From an uncultured Lachnospiraceae bacterium (GTDB lineage Bacteria; Bacillota; Clostridia; Lachnospirales; Lachnospiraceae), in the NCBI GenBank assembly GCA_905201915.1, contig CAJKQE010000057.1, positions 1 through 14,211 of the forward strand: a stretch of DNA of 14,211 bases. The letters run 5' to 3'. The notes below the pieces were generated by a model that was given only the letters and a program-made list of their open reading frames with translations, made no database searches and was not told where the DNA came from. Both the position numbers and the translations under genes were made by a program. Of this stretch, positions 6,475 to 13,794 are shown piece after piece (the first letter of the stretch is position 1; each line of letters starts with the position of its first letter).

Positions 6475-7035
6475 ATGGAAACAAAAGAATTCACCAAAAA
6501 CTGTATAATGGAAGCATTACTTCAGCTTATGCATATAAAAAATTATAACGATATTACCATTACCGATATTACAAAACGCGCTGGAGTTTCCCGTATGTCC
6601 TACTATCGTCACTATAAATCAAAGGATGATATTCTGCTGGACTATATGTATCGAATTTTAAAAGAATATGTGGAAGACTTAAAAGATCCTGCCTTTTCTT
6701 CCAATTTTCAAACTTATGAACACATTCTCAGCAGTATGAAATATCTCCAGAAGTATAAAGACTATGTTCTTTGCATTACAAAGGCAAACCGCTCTCAAAT
6801 TCTCCTCTATGGATTGGATTTATATATGTTGGAAGTTACACAGACACAAAATACTTCTTCTTTGGAAAGATATGAGCTGTACTACTATTCCGGCGCCTTA
6901 TACAATATCTTTATGCACTGGCTGCAGGAAGACATGAAAGAAGACGCAGAAGTAATTGCATCTTTAATTTATAACCATGTTAAAGAGCACCGATTTTGTG
7001 AACTTCACAAAAAAGAAGAAAAAATCACAAAATGA
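6475..7035 (+). CDS. TetR/AcrR family transcriptional regulator
   Basis: 186 residues, a typical TetR length. The N-terminal helix-turn-helix is clear: KNYNDITITDITKRAGVSRM (22-41) followed by SYYRHYKSKDDIL (42-54). The C-terminal half is helical and aromatic-rich, with GALYNIFMHWLQEDMKEDAE near the end, resembling the C-terminal domain type of DhaS-like TetR proteins. The ligand is unknown. GGAGG lies 10 nt before the ATG. It is divergent from degV and 85 nt upstream of a co-directional nucleobase permease, so it could control either or both. No terminator lies between it and the permease, so some co-transcription is possible. Confidence 0.9.
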   Translation: METKEFTKNCIMEALLQLMHIKNYNDITITDITKRAGVSRMSYYRHYKSKDDILLDYMYRILKEYVEDLKDPAFSSNFQTYEHILSSMKYLQKYKDYVLCITKANRSQILLYGLDLYMLEVTQTQNTSSLERYELYYYSGALYNIFMHWLQEDMKEDAEVIASLIYNHVKEHRFCELHKKEEKITK

Positions 7036-7065
7036 TTGACTTCTTTTTTTCAACAATGATAGAGT
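7036..7065 (+). promoter_or_regulatory. weak promoter candidate for the permease gene
   Basis: TTGACT (7036-7041) is followed after 18 bp by TAGAGT (7060-7065). The -35 is good but the -10 matches only four of six bases. The -10 falls in the left arm of the inverted repeat at 7057-7101. Confidence 0.35.
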
Positions 7066-7101
7066 GTTAATTGAAGAAATTGAAACATATTCACTCTATC
7101 A
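7057..7101. promoter_or_regulatory. 10-bp inverted repeat before the permease gene
   Basis: TGATAGAGTG (7057-7066) and CACTCTATCA (7092-7101) are perfect inverse complements separated by 25 nt. The right arm ends 5 nt before the AAGGAG site (7107-7112). In RNA this is a hairpin next to the ribosome binding site; in DNA it could be a split operator with arms 35 bp apart. The loop holds AATTGAAACAT, close to one half of the palindrome at 6395-6414. I see no purine-riboswitch core here. Confidence 0.45.
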
Positions 7102-7120
7102 ATTCTAAGGAGAAAATGAA

Positions 7121-8530
7121 ATGCAAAAGAAACAAAATTATTCCAGCCCTTACAAGCTGGAAGGAAAAATCCCTCTTGGTCAGGCTATCTTGTATGGTCT
7201 ACAACATGTCATGGCCATGTTTGTGGGAAATTTAACACCTGTTCTGTTAATCACCGGTGCATGTGCCCTGGACGGAGGACTTCAGCTTCAAATCATTCAA
7301 AATGCAATGCTGATGGCAGGGATTATTACATTGTTACAGCTCTTTGCGATTGGACCTGTGGGGGCAAAGCTTCCTATCGTAATGGGAACAAGTTCTGGTT
7401 TCATCGGAGTATGCAGTGGTATAGCAGCTACTATGGGACAGGGAATTGTGACATACGGTGCAATTATTTTTGCCAGTTTTATTGGTGGATTATTTGAAAC
7501 AATATTAGGATTTTTTCTCAAACCCCTTCGCCGCTTCTTTCCGGCACTGGTGACAGGAACTGTAGTAATGGCAATCGGACTTTCTTTAATTTCTGTTGGA
7601 ATTAACTCCTTTGGAGGAGGAAATAACAATGGTGATTTTGGTTCTCTTCCCAACCTTTTTGTTGGAACCGTAGTTCTTGTAACAATTATTCTGTTAAAGC
7701 ATTTTACAAAAGGTGTTACCAGTACAGCATCTATTTTAATCGGAATTATTGTAGGTTATATTGTTTGTGGAATTATGGGAATAATTTTACCCACAACTTA
7801 TCAGTATGTTGATCCAGCAACACAGGAAACTGTTACAAAAACGTGTTCCTGGGTTCTTGATTTTTCAAAAGTGAGCAATGCCAGCTGGTTTGCCGTCCCT
7901 GCGTTTATGCCTTTTGGGTTCAGCAAGGATATGATTGACCTTCGTGCCATTATTCCGATTGTAATTATGTTTATTGTAACGGCTGTGGAAACAGTTGGGG
8001 ACACTTCTGCTATTACAGAAGGTGGGCTTGGAAGAGAGGCAACAGATAAAGAGCTGTCAGGCTCTGTTATCTGTGACGGTCTTGGTTCTTCTATTGCTTC
8101 ATTCTTCGGTGTACTTCCTAATACATCCTTCAGCCAGAATGTAGGATTGATTGCCATGACAAAAATTGTCAATTTATTTGCAATTTCAACCGGAGCTATT
8201 TTTCTGGTACTTTGCGGATTATTTCCGAAATTAGCAGCAATTATACAGATGATGCCACAGAGTGTTCTGGGCGGTGCCGCTGTTATGATGTTTGCCTCTA
8301 TTGTTGTCAGTGGAATTCAACTTGTAACTAAAGATGGTGTCAGCAATCGTACCGTAACGATTGTATCTGTAGCCTTAGGTCTTGGATACGGTCTCGGAGC
8401 AAATGCCGGAATACTCACTAATCTGCCTCAATTTGTAGAATTGATTTTTGGCGGTTCAGGAATTGTTCCTGCAGCAATTATTGCTATGATTTTAAATATT
8501 GCAATTCCACAAGATAAAGAAACTGCATAA
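7121..8530 (+). CDS. NCS2/NAT nucleobase permease, xanthine/uric-acid type
   Basis: 469-residue integral membrane protein of the nucleobase-ascorbate transporter (NCS2) family, which imports purines or uracil with protons. It is hydrophobic throughout, consistent with about 14 membrane segments. Diagnostic residues are QH at 28-29, the VETVGDTSA motif (289-297, with Glu290 and Asp294) and PNTSFSQNVG leading into the NAT signature Q-N-V-G-L-I-A-M-T-K (339-348). The E-x-x-GD form points to the xanthine/urate branch, since uracil permeases carry a different motif. Exact substrate is unproven. AAGGAG lies 8 nt before the ATG. Another ATG at 7116 is out of frame. It follows a TetR-type gene in the same direction and has its own terminator. 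The purine salvage enzyme Hpt is encoded at the right end of the window, but not in the same operon. Confidence 0.92.
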   Translation: MQKKQNYSSPYKLEGKIPLGQAILYGLQHVMAMFVGNLTPVLLITGACALDGGLQLQIIQNAMLMAGIITLLQLFAIGPVGAKLPIVMGTSSGFIGVCSGIAATMGQGIVTYGAIIFASFIGGLFETILGFFLKPLRRFFPALVTGTVVMAIGLSLISVGINSFGGGNNNGDFGSLPNLFVGTVVLVTIILLKHFTKGVTSTASILIGIIVGYIVCGIMGIILPTTYQYVDPATQETVTKTCSWVLDFSKVSNASWFAVPAFMPFGFSKDMIDLRAIIPIVIMFIVTAVETVGDTSAITEGGLGREATDKELSGSVICDGLGSSIASFFGVLPNTSFSQNVGLIAMTKIVNLFAISTGAIFLVLCGLFPKLAAIIQMMPQSVLGGAAVMMFASIVVSGIQLVTKDGVSNRTVTIVSVALGLGYGLGANAGILTNLPQFVELIFGGSGIVPAAIIAMILNIAIPQDKETA

Positions 8531-8534
8531 AAAT

Positions 8535-8572
8535 GGAAAGGACTGCTAAAAAAAGCCGTCCTTTTCTTATTT
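8535..8572 (+). terminator. terminator after the permease gene
   Basis: GGAAAGGAC (8535-8543) pairs with GTCCTTTTC (8558-8566), with one G-U pair, plus an inner GC/GC pair (8545-8546 with 8555-8556). The right arm is itself U-rich and runs into TTATTTTC. It starts 5 nt after the stop codon. Confidence 0.75.
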
Positions 8573-8610
8573 TCAAAGAAATTCAAATAATCATGTATGT
8601 AAAAAAATAC

Positions 8611-8638
8611 TTGCAATTTCTGTAAATTATGCTATAAT
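8611..8638 (+). promoter_or_regulatory. promoter of the tRNA-Tyr/tRNA-Leu unit
   Basis: TTGCAA (8611-8616) and a perfect TATAAT (8633-8638) are 16 bp apart. The -10 is preceded by TG (8630-8631), an extended -10 element. Confidence 0.88.
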
Positions 8639-8659
8639 TCTATTTAGTCAAAATGACAT

Positions 8660-8741
8660 GGGCGATTTCCCGAGTGGCCAAAGGGGACAGACTGTAAATC
8701 TGCTGGCAACGCCTTCGGTGGTTCGAATCCACCATCGCCCA
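8660..8741 (+). tRNA. tRNA-Tyr (anticodon GTA)
   Basis: An 82-nt type II tRNA. GGGCGAT (8660-8666) pairs with ATCGCCC (8734-8740), with A8741 as discriminator. The loop CTGTAAA has anticodon GTA at 8694-8696. The long variable arm and GGTTCGAATCC T-arm are present. CCA is not encoded. The top pair of the anticodon stem (A8687 opposite C8703) is mismatched, whereas E. coli tRNA-Tyr has G-C at this place. Confidence 0.95.
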
Positions 8742-8765
8742 TTGTGTTTCAAAAAGACACAAAAT

Positions 8766-8852
8766 GCCGCAGTGGCGGAACAGGCAGACGCACAGGACTT
8801 AAAATCCTGCGGGACTTATACTCCCGTACCGGTTCGATTCCGGTCTGCGGCA
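8766..8852 (+). tRNA. tRNA-Leu (anticodon TAA)
   Basis: An 87-nt type II tRNA. GCCGCAG (8766-8772) pairs with CTGCGGC (8845-8851), with A8852 as discriminator. The stem CAGGA/TCCTG encloses CTTAAAA, anticodon TAA at 8800-8802 (reads UUA/UUG). The variable arm GGGACTTATACTCCC is well paired. CCA is not encoded. It lies 24 nt after tRNA-Tyr; the spacer forms a short hairpin (TTGTGT/ACACAA). Confidence 0.96.
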
Positions 8853-8859
8853 TTATAAA

Positions 8860-8895
8860 AAAGAGAAGCGTTGATTTAAACGTTTCTCTTTTTTT
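8860..8895 (+). terminator. terminator of the tRNA-Tyr/tRNA-Leu unit
   Basis: AGAGAAGCGTT (8862-8872) pairs with AACGTTTCTCT (8879-8889), one G-U pair, then a T-run to 8895. Confidence 0.9.
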
Positions 8896-8952
8896 ATCTT
8901 TTCCTATCTTAAATAGCTTCTTAAAATAATCCATAATTTTAAAATACAATTT

Positions 8953-8992
8953 AAAAAGGAGCTGCTGCACTATTTTTCTCTGCAACAACCCC
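8953..8992 (-). terminator. terminator for the GH13 gene
   Basis: In leftward reading GGGGTTGTTGCA (8992-8981) pairs over 12 bp, with three wobble pairs, with TGCAGCAGCTCC (8969-8958), followed by TTTTT. It begins 9 nt after the stop codon of the GH13 gene. Confidence 0.85.
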
Positions 8993-9001
8993 TATGTTTT
9001 T

Positions 9002-11101
9002 CTATCCTTCCAAAATTCCTCTCACAATAATTGCTCCATGTGACGGCACTTCCAAATGAAGAACTCCTGCCTTGCATTCATGTATTTTCTTCACCAGACT
9101 ATATCCGAAATCTCCTGTTACCATCAACTGTTTAAACTTCTGTATCTTCGTTCTGGAAATTCCCAGTTCCCACACAGAAATTTCCATATTTTTTGTTTCG
9201 TTACTATTATTAATAACAACCATTATTTTCTCTTTTTCTGTAAATCTTCCATAAACAAGCTGCTGATAATCATTTGCAATAAATTTGAAAGAACCTTTAA
9301 TCAAAGAAGGATTTTCCTTATGAATTCTTATCATATCTTTGTGGAATTGAATAAGCTCTTTATCTTCTCTCCCCCAAGGATAAGTTCGTCTGTTATCAGG
9401 ATCTGTAAAGCCACAGACTCCTGCCTCATCACCATAATAAATTGTAGGTGCCCCCGGCCATGTCATCTGCATAACTACAGCTTCTCGAAAAACTGCTTTA
9501 TTCACATTTCGCTCTGCTGCCTCGCTGCCTAATTCTCTTACACGTCCTACTACATGATTAGTTCTTGTAAGAAAACGAGAATGATCATGATTAGAAAGCT
9601 CATTCATAGCCGTGTATAATGACGGTGCATGGAAACTAGCTCCATGATAATTCATTGCTCCTATAAAGCTATCACTGTTCCCAAGCATACCTTCTCGATA
9701 TTCATCACTATGCTTCTCCATCCCTGTAAGAAACCAAGTAATAGGTTCCATAAAAGCATCATAATTCATCACCGTATCCCATTGATCTCCCATAAGCCAT
9801 GATTTTGCATCTCCATAGTGCTCTGCCAAAATAATCGCATTAGGATTTGCTTCTTTTACGTTTTTTCTAAAGTCTCGCCAAAATTTATGGTTATACTCCT
9901 CACTATGCCCCAGATCCGCAGCAACATCAAGACGCCATCCATCTACATTATAAGGCGGTGATACCCACTTTCTTGCCACATGCATAATATATTCGTAAAG
10001 TTTAGGTGATTCCTCATAATTTAACTTTGGAAGCGTATCATGCCCCCACCATCCATCATATTCATTACTCTGAGCACCATGAAAACGAAAAAAGCTTCGA
10101 TATGGACTGTCTGTCGCCACATAAGCTCCCTTCTCGTAACCATTCTGATTTTCATATATTCTCTCTTTATCCAGCCACTTATTAAAAGAACCACAATGAT
10201 TAAACACACCATCCAAAATAACGCGCATCCCTCTTTTATGAATTTCTTCTACTAATCTTGCAAAAAAAGCATTGCTGGCTTCCAGATTTTCCTTTGCAGT
10301 AACACGTTGAATATACTTCGATGCATGAGCATTTTCTTTGTCCCAGTCCTGAAGAACTTCTCCTCCATCATTTACAATCTTCCCATAATGTGGGTCAATA
10401 TAATCATAATCCTGAATATCATACTTATGGTTGGAAGGTGATACAAATATAGGGTTAAAATATATAACATCAACACCTAAATCCTGCAGGTAGTCCAATT
10501 TATCCATAACTCCCTGTAAATCTCCGCCATAAAAATCTCTTACATCCATGGCTCTGGGCGGACAGTTCCAGTCCTCTATCCTCTGCACCTTTTCATCAAT
10601 ATAACAATATTCATTACTTACTACATCATTTGAGGTATCTCCATTACAAAAACGGTCTACAAAAATCTGATACATAACTGCCCCTTTTGCCCAGTCAGGG
10701 GTATGAAATCCCGGTACAATTCCAAAGGAATAGTGCTCATCAATCTCTTTTGTAATACCAATCTTGTTGTAATAACATTGAATTTTACCTGAAATAATCT
10801 CAAAAAAATAACGGATAGATTGCGCTCCTAATTTAATATCTGTCCCATAATAATCAAATCCATCTTTTCTTCCTAATAACTTCATTCTCTGACGAAGCTT
10901 TCCCACAACCAAATATACAAAATCAACATTATCACTTTTGGTTCGAATTCTGATATTTACCACATCTCCCGGTTCTGGTTCTGCCGGTGTTCTATAATTT
11001 TCTGTCTCATCACTAAATACTGCACGTTTATTAAAAGCAGGCCGCATATTAGTCACATATTCCTGAATTCTTCTTGTATCTGCCAAATGTTCGTAATCCA
11101 T
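9002..11101 (-). CDS. GH13 alpha-amylase family enzyme, neopullulanase/cyclomaltodextrinase-like
   Basis: 699-residue glycoside hydrolase without a signal peptide, so probably cytoplasmic, acting on imported maltodextrins, cyclodextrins or stored glycogen. Residues about 40-130 form a beta-rich N-terminal domain like that of neopullulanases (CBM34-type). The catalytic barrel starts at PDWAKGAVMYQIFVDRF (135-151). The four GH13 regions are DGVFNH (297-302), GWRLDVAAD (388-396, nucleophile Asp392), AEHYG (426-430, acid/base Glu427) and SNHDHSRF (503-510, Asp506). All three catalytic acids are intact. A charged insert (about 243-272, including NDGGEVLQDWDKENAHASKY) lengthens the loop before region I. 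A C-terminal beta domain follows from about residue 610. AGAGGA precedes the ATG. It is a single-gene unit with its own promoter and terminator and no sugar transporter beside it. Exact bond specificity cannot be read from sequence. Confidence 0.93.
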   Translation of the reverse strand: MDYEHLADTRRIQEYVTNMRPAFNKRAVFSDETENYRTPAEPEPGDVVNIRIRTKSDNVDFVYLVVGKLRQRMKLLGRKDGFDYYGTDIKLGAQSIRYFFEIISGKIQCYYNKIGITKEIDEHYSFGIVPGFHTPDWAKGAVMYQIFVDRFCNGDTSNDVVSNEYCYIDEKVQRIEDWNCPPRAMDVRDFYGGDLQGVMDKLDYLQDLGVDVIYFNPIFVSPSNHKYDIQDYDYIDPHYGKIVNDGGEVLQDWDKENAHASKYIQRVTAKENLEASNAFFARLVEEIHKRGMRVILDGVFNHCGSFNKWLDKERIYENQNGYEKGAYVATDSPYRSFFRFHGAQSNEYDGWWGHDTLPKLNYEESPKLYEYIMHVARKWVSPPYNVDGWRLDVAADLGHSEEYNHKFWRDFRKNVKEANPNAIILAEHYGDAKSWLMGDQWDTVMNYDAFMEPITWFLTGMEKHSDEYREGMLGNSDSFIGAMNYHGASFHAPSLYTAMNELSNHDHSRFLTRTNHVVGRVRELGSEAAERNVNKAVFREAVVMQMTWPGAPTIYYGDEAGVCGFTDPDNRRTYPWGREDKELIQFHKDMIRIHKENPSLIKGSFKFIANDYQQLVYGRFTEKEKIMVVINNSNETKNMEISVWELGISRTKIQKFKQLMVTGDFGYSLVKKIHECKAGVLHLEVPSHGAIIVRGILEG

Positions 11102-11157
11102 ACTGCCATCCTCTCTATTTATATTGGCTTATACTTGCCGAATTATTGTCTACTATT

Positions 11158-11186
11158 ATTTTATCTTACACTATAAATATATACAA
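11158..11186 (-). promoter_or_regulatory. probable promoter for the GH13 gene
   Basis: In leftward reading TTGTAT (11186-11181) and TAAAAT (11163-11158) are 17 bp apart. The leader would be about 50 nt. No CcpA cre site was noticed around it. Confidence 0.6.
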
Positions 11187-11212
11187 CTATTTTTTGTTTA
11201 TTTTTGTATAGT

Positions 11213-11242
11213 AAAAACGCCAATCTTTCGATTGGCGTTTTT
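11213..11242. terminator. strong bidirectional terminator
   Basis: AAAAACGCCAATC (11213-11225) pairs perfectly over 13 bp with 11230-11242 around a TTTC loop, giving a T-run on both strands. In leftward reading it is the first clear terminator after ftsH, 195 nt beyond its stop codon. No rightward gene precedes it. Confidence 0.88.
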
Positions 11243-11436
11243 GGAGAAGGTATTTCTTCTTATGGGGTGTAGCAAAAACTATATAATGTATTGGGGGGTT
11301 TTTACAGTTATTATAATATCATGTAACACAAAAAAAGTGTGCACAATCTTCCATTTTTTTTGCATCCTTTTTTGAGTATTTTTAACATGACTATTTCCTT
11401 TTTCCCCGAAAATTATTCAGTATTCTGCATAATTCC
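11243..11436. other. structured intergenic stretch downstream of ftsH
   Basis: This 194-nt stretch lies between the terminator at 11213-11242 and the ftsH stop; with it the whole gap from 11102 is 335 nt. Short inverted repeats are visible: AGAAG/CTTCT (11245-11260 area), AAAAAC/GTTTTT around an 18-nt loop (11274-11303) and ACAC/GTGT (11327-11340). Two G-tracts (GGGG, GGGGGG) and TATAAT-like boxes occur, but no -35 element pairs well with them. It is either a long ftsH 3' untranslated region, a small RNA, or a degenerate repeat. A possible small ORF is listed separately. Confidence 0.4.
11311..11388 (-). CDS. possible 25-codon small ORF
   Basis: Leftward ATG at 11388 with AAAGGA 7 nt upstream, ending in TAA at 11311. 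The product would start MLKILKKGCKKNGR (basic, one Cys) and end in a hydrophobic LCTLFLCYMIL stretch, so it would be a cationic peptide with a short membrane-like tail and three Cys in total. It lies 48 nt after ftsH, before the shared terminator. The spacing of the ribosome binding site is good, but AT-rich DNA yields such ORFs by chance and I recognise no family. Confidence 0.2.
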   Translation of the reverse strand: MLKILKKGCKKNGRLCTLFLCYMIL

Positions 11437-13248
11437 TTATGAAAACAAAGCCTCAAACTCGTTTTGATTAATTTTTTCTTTCTTTATCAAAAGCTCTGCA
11501 CATTTATGAAGTACATCTTCATGTTCTGAAATAATTTCTTTCGCTTTTGCATAAGCCTCGTCTATAATACGTTTTACTTCACTGTCAATAAGAGCTGCTG
11601 TCTGTTCTGCATAATTTCTTGTATGTGCCAAATCTCTGCCGATAAATACCTCATCGTCATCGCTTCCATAATTGATCATGCCCACTTTATCAGACATACC
11701 ATACTGCGTTACCATTGCCCTTGCTGTCTGTGTTGCCTGTTTAATATCCTGAGATGCACCCGTTGTTACATCACCGAAAATCATTTCCTCTGCAACTCTG
11801 CCTCCTAAAGAAACTACAATGTGCTCCAGCATTTTATTCTTACTGTTGAACATTTCATCCTTTCCAGGAAGAGGCATAGTATAACCTGCTGCGCCCATTC
11901 CTGTAGGAATAATAGAAATCGTATGCACCGGTTCCATTTCAGGCAGCACATGAAATAAAATAGCATGACCTGCTTCATGATAAGCGGTAATTCTCTTTTC
12001 TTTATCAGAGATTACACGACTCTTCTTTTCTGCACCAATACCTGTTTTAATGAACGCCTGACGCACATCCTTTTGATTAATAAAAAATCTACCGTCTTTT
12101 GCTGTAAGAATTGCAGCTTCATTCATTAAATTCTCTAAGTCTGCTCCGGTATAGCCTGCAGTTGTTCTAGCAATTTCCTCCAAATCCACATCTTCACCTA
12201 AAGGCTTCTTTGCTGCATGAACTTTCAGGATTTCCTCTCTGCCCTTTACATCCGGTCTTCCTACTCCTACTTTTCTATCAAAACGTCCAGGACGCAGAAT
12301 AGCTGGATCCAGAATATCCACTCTGTTTGTAGCAGACATTACTATAATCCCTTCATTAACACCAAATCCATCCATTTCTACCAGAAGCTGGTTCAAGGTC
12401 TGCTCTCTTTCGTCATGACCTCCCCCCATTCCTGTTCCCCTACGTCTTGCCACAGCATCGATTTCATCAATAAAAATAATACACGGTGCATTTTTCTTTG
12501 CTTCTTCAAACAAATCTCTTACACGAGAAGCACCTACACCTACAAACATCTCAACAAAATCAGAACCGGAAATAGAAAAGAATGGAACACCTGCTTCTCC
12601 GGCTACTGCTTTTGCAAGAAGTGTCTTACCTGTTCCCGGAGGTCCTACAAGAAGTACTCCTTTCGGAATTCTGGCACCTACTTTCACATATTTCTGAGGC
12701 TCTTTTAAGAAATCTACGATTTCCTCCAGCTCTTCCTTTTCCTCATGCAAACCTGCTACATCTTTAAAGGTTACTTTTTTATCTGCATCTGTAGACATCC
12801 TTGCTCTGCTTTTTCCAAAATTCATCATTTTCGCATTGCTACCGCCTGACATTTGACGATTCATCATACTGATTACCCAAAACAGCATAAATCCTGTCAA
12901 TAGCAAAGGAATAAATGTAGACATCCATGTATTATCTCTTGGCACCTGCCCTACCTTTACATTGTGTACTCCTCCATCCATGAGAATATCCTGTACTTCC
13001 TCTAAATTAAGGGCATAGAAATGTTCTTCCTTTCCATCTCTTAAGCGTATTGTCACTTCACCAGTAGGAACTTCCTCATTCGGCTGAATAAAAGCCTCTG
13101 TAATTTGCTTATCCTTTACTGCCTGCTGAAACTCCTCCATTGTATAGCTGGAATTCTGCGTTGTCTGGCGAATAATCATACTTCCTACACCCAGCACCAA
13201 CAGCAAAAGCAACAGTGGTGTTATCCAGTTTCTTGCCTGCTTATTCAC
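11437..13248 (-). CDS. ftsH: ATP-dependent zinc metalloprotease FtsH
   Basis: 603-residue membrane-anchored AAA+ protease that degrades membrane and some soluble regulatory proteins. Two membrane segments (about 9-27 and 110-128) flank an extracytoplasmic domain of about 80 residues. The AAA+ module has Walker A GPPGTGKT (202-209), the pore motif MFVG (234-237), Walker B IIFIDE (257-262) and the second region of homology around ATNRVDILDPAILRPGRFDR (306-325). The peptidase has HEAGH (424-428) and the distal zinc ligand Asp501 in TTGASQDIKQAT. All catalytic residues are intact. The start codon is GTG, with AAAGGAG 10 nt upstream. It is the third gene of tilS-hpt-ftsH, 21 nt after hpt. The tail after the peptidase domain is short (ends EFEALFS). 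Confidence 0.97.
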   Translation of the reverse strand: MNKQARNWITPLLLLLLVLGVGSMIIRQTTQNSSYTMEEFQQAVKDKQITEAFIQPNEEVPTGEVTIRLRDGKEEHFYALNLEEVQDILMDGGVHNVKVGQVPRDNTWMSTFIPLLLTGFMLFWVISMMNRQMSGGSNAKMMNFGKSRARMSTDADKKVTFKDVAGLHEEKEELEEIVDFLKEPQKYVKVGARIPKGVLLVGPPGTGKTLLAKAVAGEAGVPFFSISGSDFVEMFVGVGASRVRDLFEEAKKNAPCIIFIDEIDAVARRRGTGMGGGHDEREQTLNQLLVEMDGFGVNEGIIVMSATNRVDILDPAILRPGRFDRKVGVGRPDVKGREEILKVHAAKKPLGEDVDLEEIARTTAGYTGADLENLMNEAAILTAKDGRFFINQKDVRQAFIKTGIGAEKKSRVISDKEKRITAYHEAGHAILFHVLPEMEPVHTISIIPTGMGAAGYTMPLPGKDEMFNSKNKMLEHIVVSLGGRVAEEMIFGDVTTGASQDIKQATQTARAMVTQYGMSDKVGMINYGSDDDEVFIGRDLAHTRNYAEQTAALIDSEVKRIIDEAYAKAKEIISEHEDVLHKCAELLIKKEKINQNEFEALFS

Positions 13249-13269
13249 GTTGTTGTTTCTCCTTTCCGG

Positions 13270-13794
13270 TTATGAAAGCTCAACCACACCAATATATGGA
13301 AGATTTCTATATTTTTGTGCATAGTCCAGTCCGTATCCCACTACAAATTCATCCGGAATATTAAAACATACATAATCTACATTTACATCCTTTACCCTGC
13401 GTTCTGGTTTATCCAGCAAAGTACAAAGGCGAAGACTATTTGGTTTTCTCTGTTTTAATATTTCCAAAAGATGGCTCAAGGTTCTTCCTGAGTCGATAAT
13501 ATCCTCTACGATTAAAACATCTTTTCCTTCTATATTTTCATCTAAGTCTTTTACAATACGAACTACACCGCTTGAACTTGTTTCATCTCCATAGCTTGAA
13601 ACAGACATAAAATCCATTGTAACCGGAACTGTAATTCTCTTTGCAAGTTCACAAGTGAAAAATACACCACCTTTTAATACGCAGATTAAATGTACTGTTT
13701 TCCCTTCATAATCTTTGCTGACCTGTTCTCCGATTTCACGGATTTTTTTGCCTACTTCTTCTTCACTTAATAATACACGAATTTTTTCACTCAT
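13270..13794 (-). CDS. hpt: hypoxanthine phosphoribosyltransferase
   Basis: 174-residue purine salvage enzyme, full length, converting hypoxanthine (and usually guanine) with PRPP to IMP/GMP in the cytoplasm. Visible signatures are the LICVLKGGVFF loop (36-46), the flexible-loop segment SVSSYGDETSSSG (64-76) and the PRPP-binding motif VLIVEDIIDSGRT (93-105). The C-terminal DEFVVGYGLDY is also family-typical. Its ATG overlaps the end of tilS by 8 nt (ATGAGTGA), which suggests translational coupling. The order tilS-hpt-ftsH is conserved in Firmicutes; in B. subtilis the Hpt and FtsH genes are likewise adjacent. Confidence 0.97.
   Translation of the reverse strand: MSEKIRVLLSEEEVGKKIREIGEQVSKDYEGKTVHLICVLKGGVFFTCELAKRITVPVTMDFMSVSSYGDETSSSGVVRIVKDLDENIEGKDVLIVEDIIDSGRTLSHLLEILKQRKPNSLRLCTLLDKPERRVKDVNVDYVCFNIPDEFVVGYGLDYAQKYRNLPYIGVVELS

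Noticed and set aside
7036..7120. Purine/xanthine riboswitch before the permease
   Set aside because: The region is short and lacks the conserved three-way-junction core; only one long-looped hairpin is present.
8658..8988. Open frames across the tRNA-Tyr/tRNA-Leu region on both strands
   Set aside because: They consist of translated tRNA sequence, which is spurious coding.
11124..11375. 83-codon rightward open frame between the GH13 gene and ftsH
   Set aside because: It runs through the GH13 promoter and the terminator, is a Phe/Tyr/Ile-rich reading of AT-rich DNA, and has no convincing ribosome binding site.
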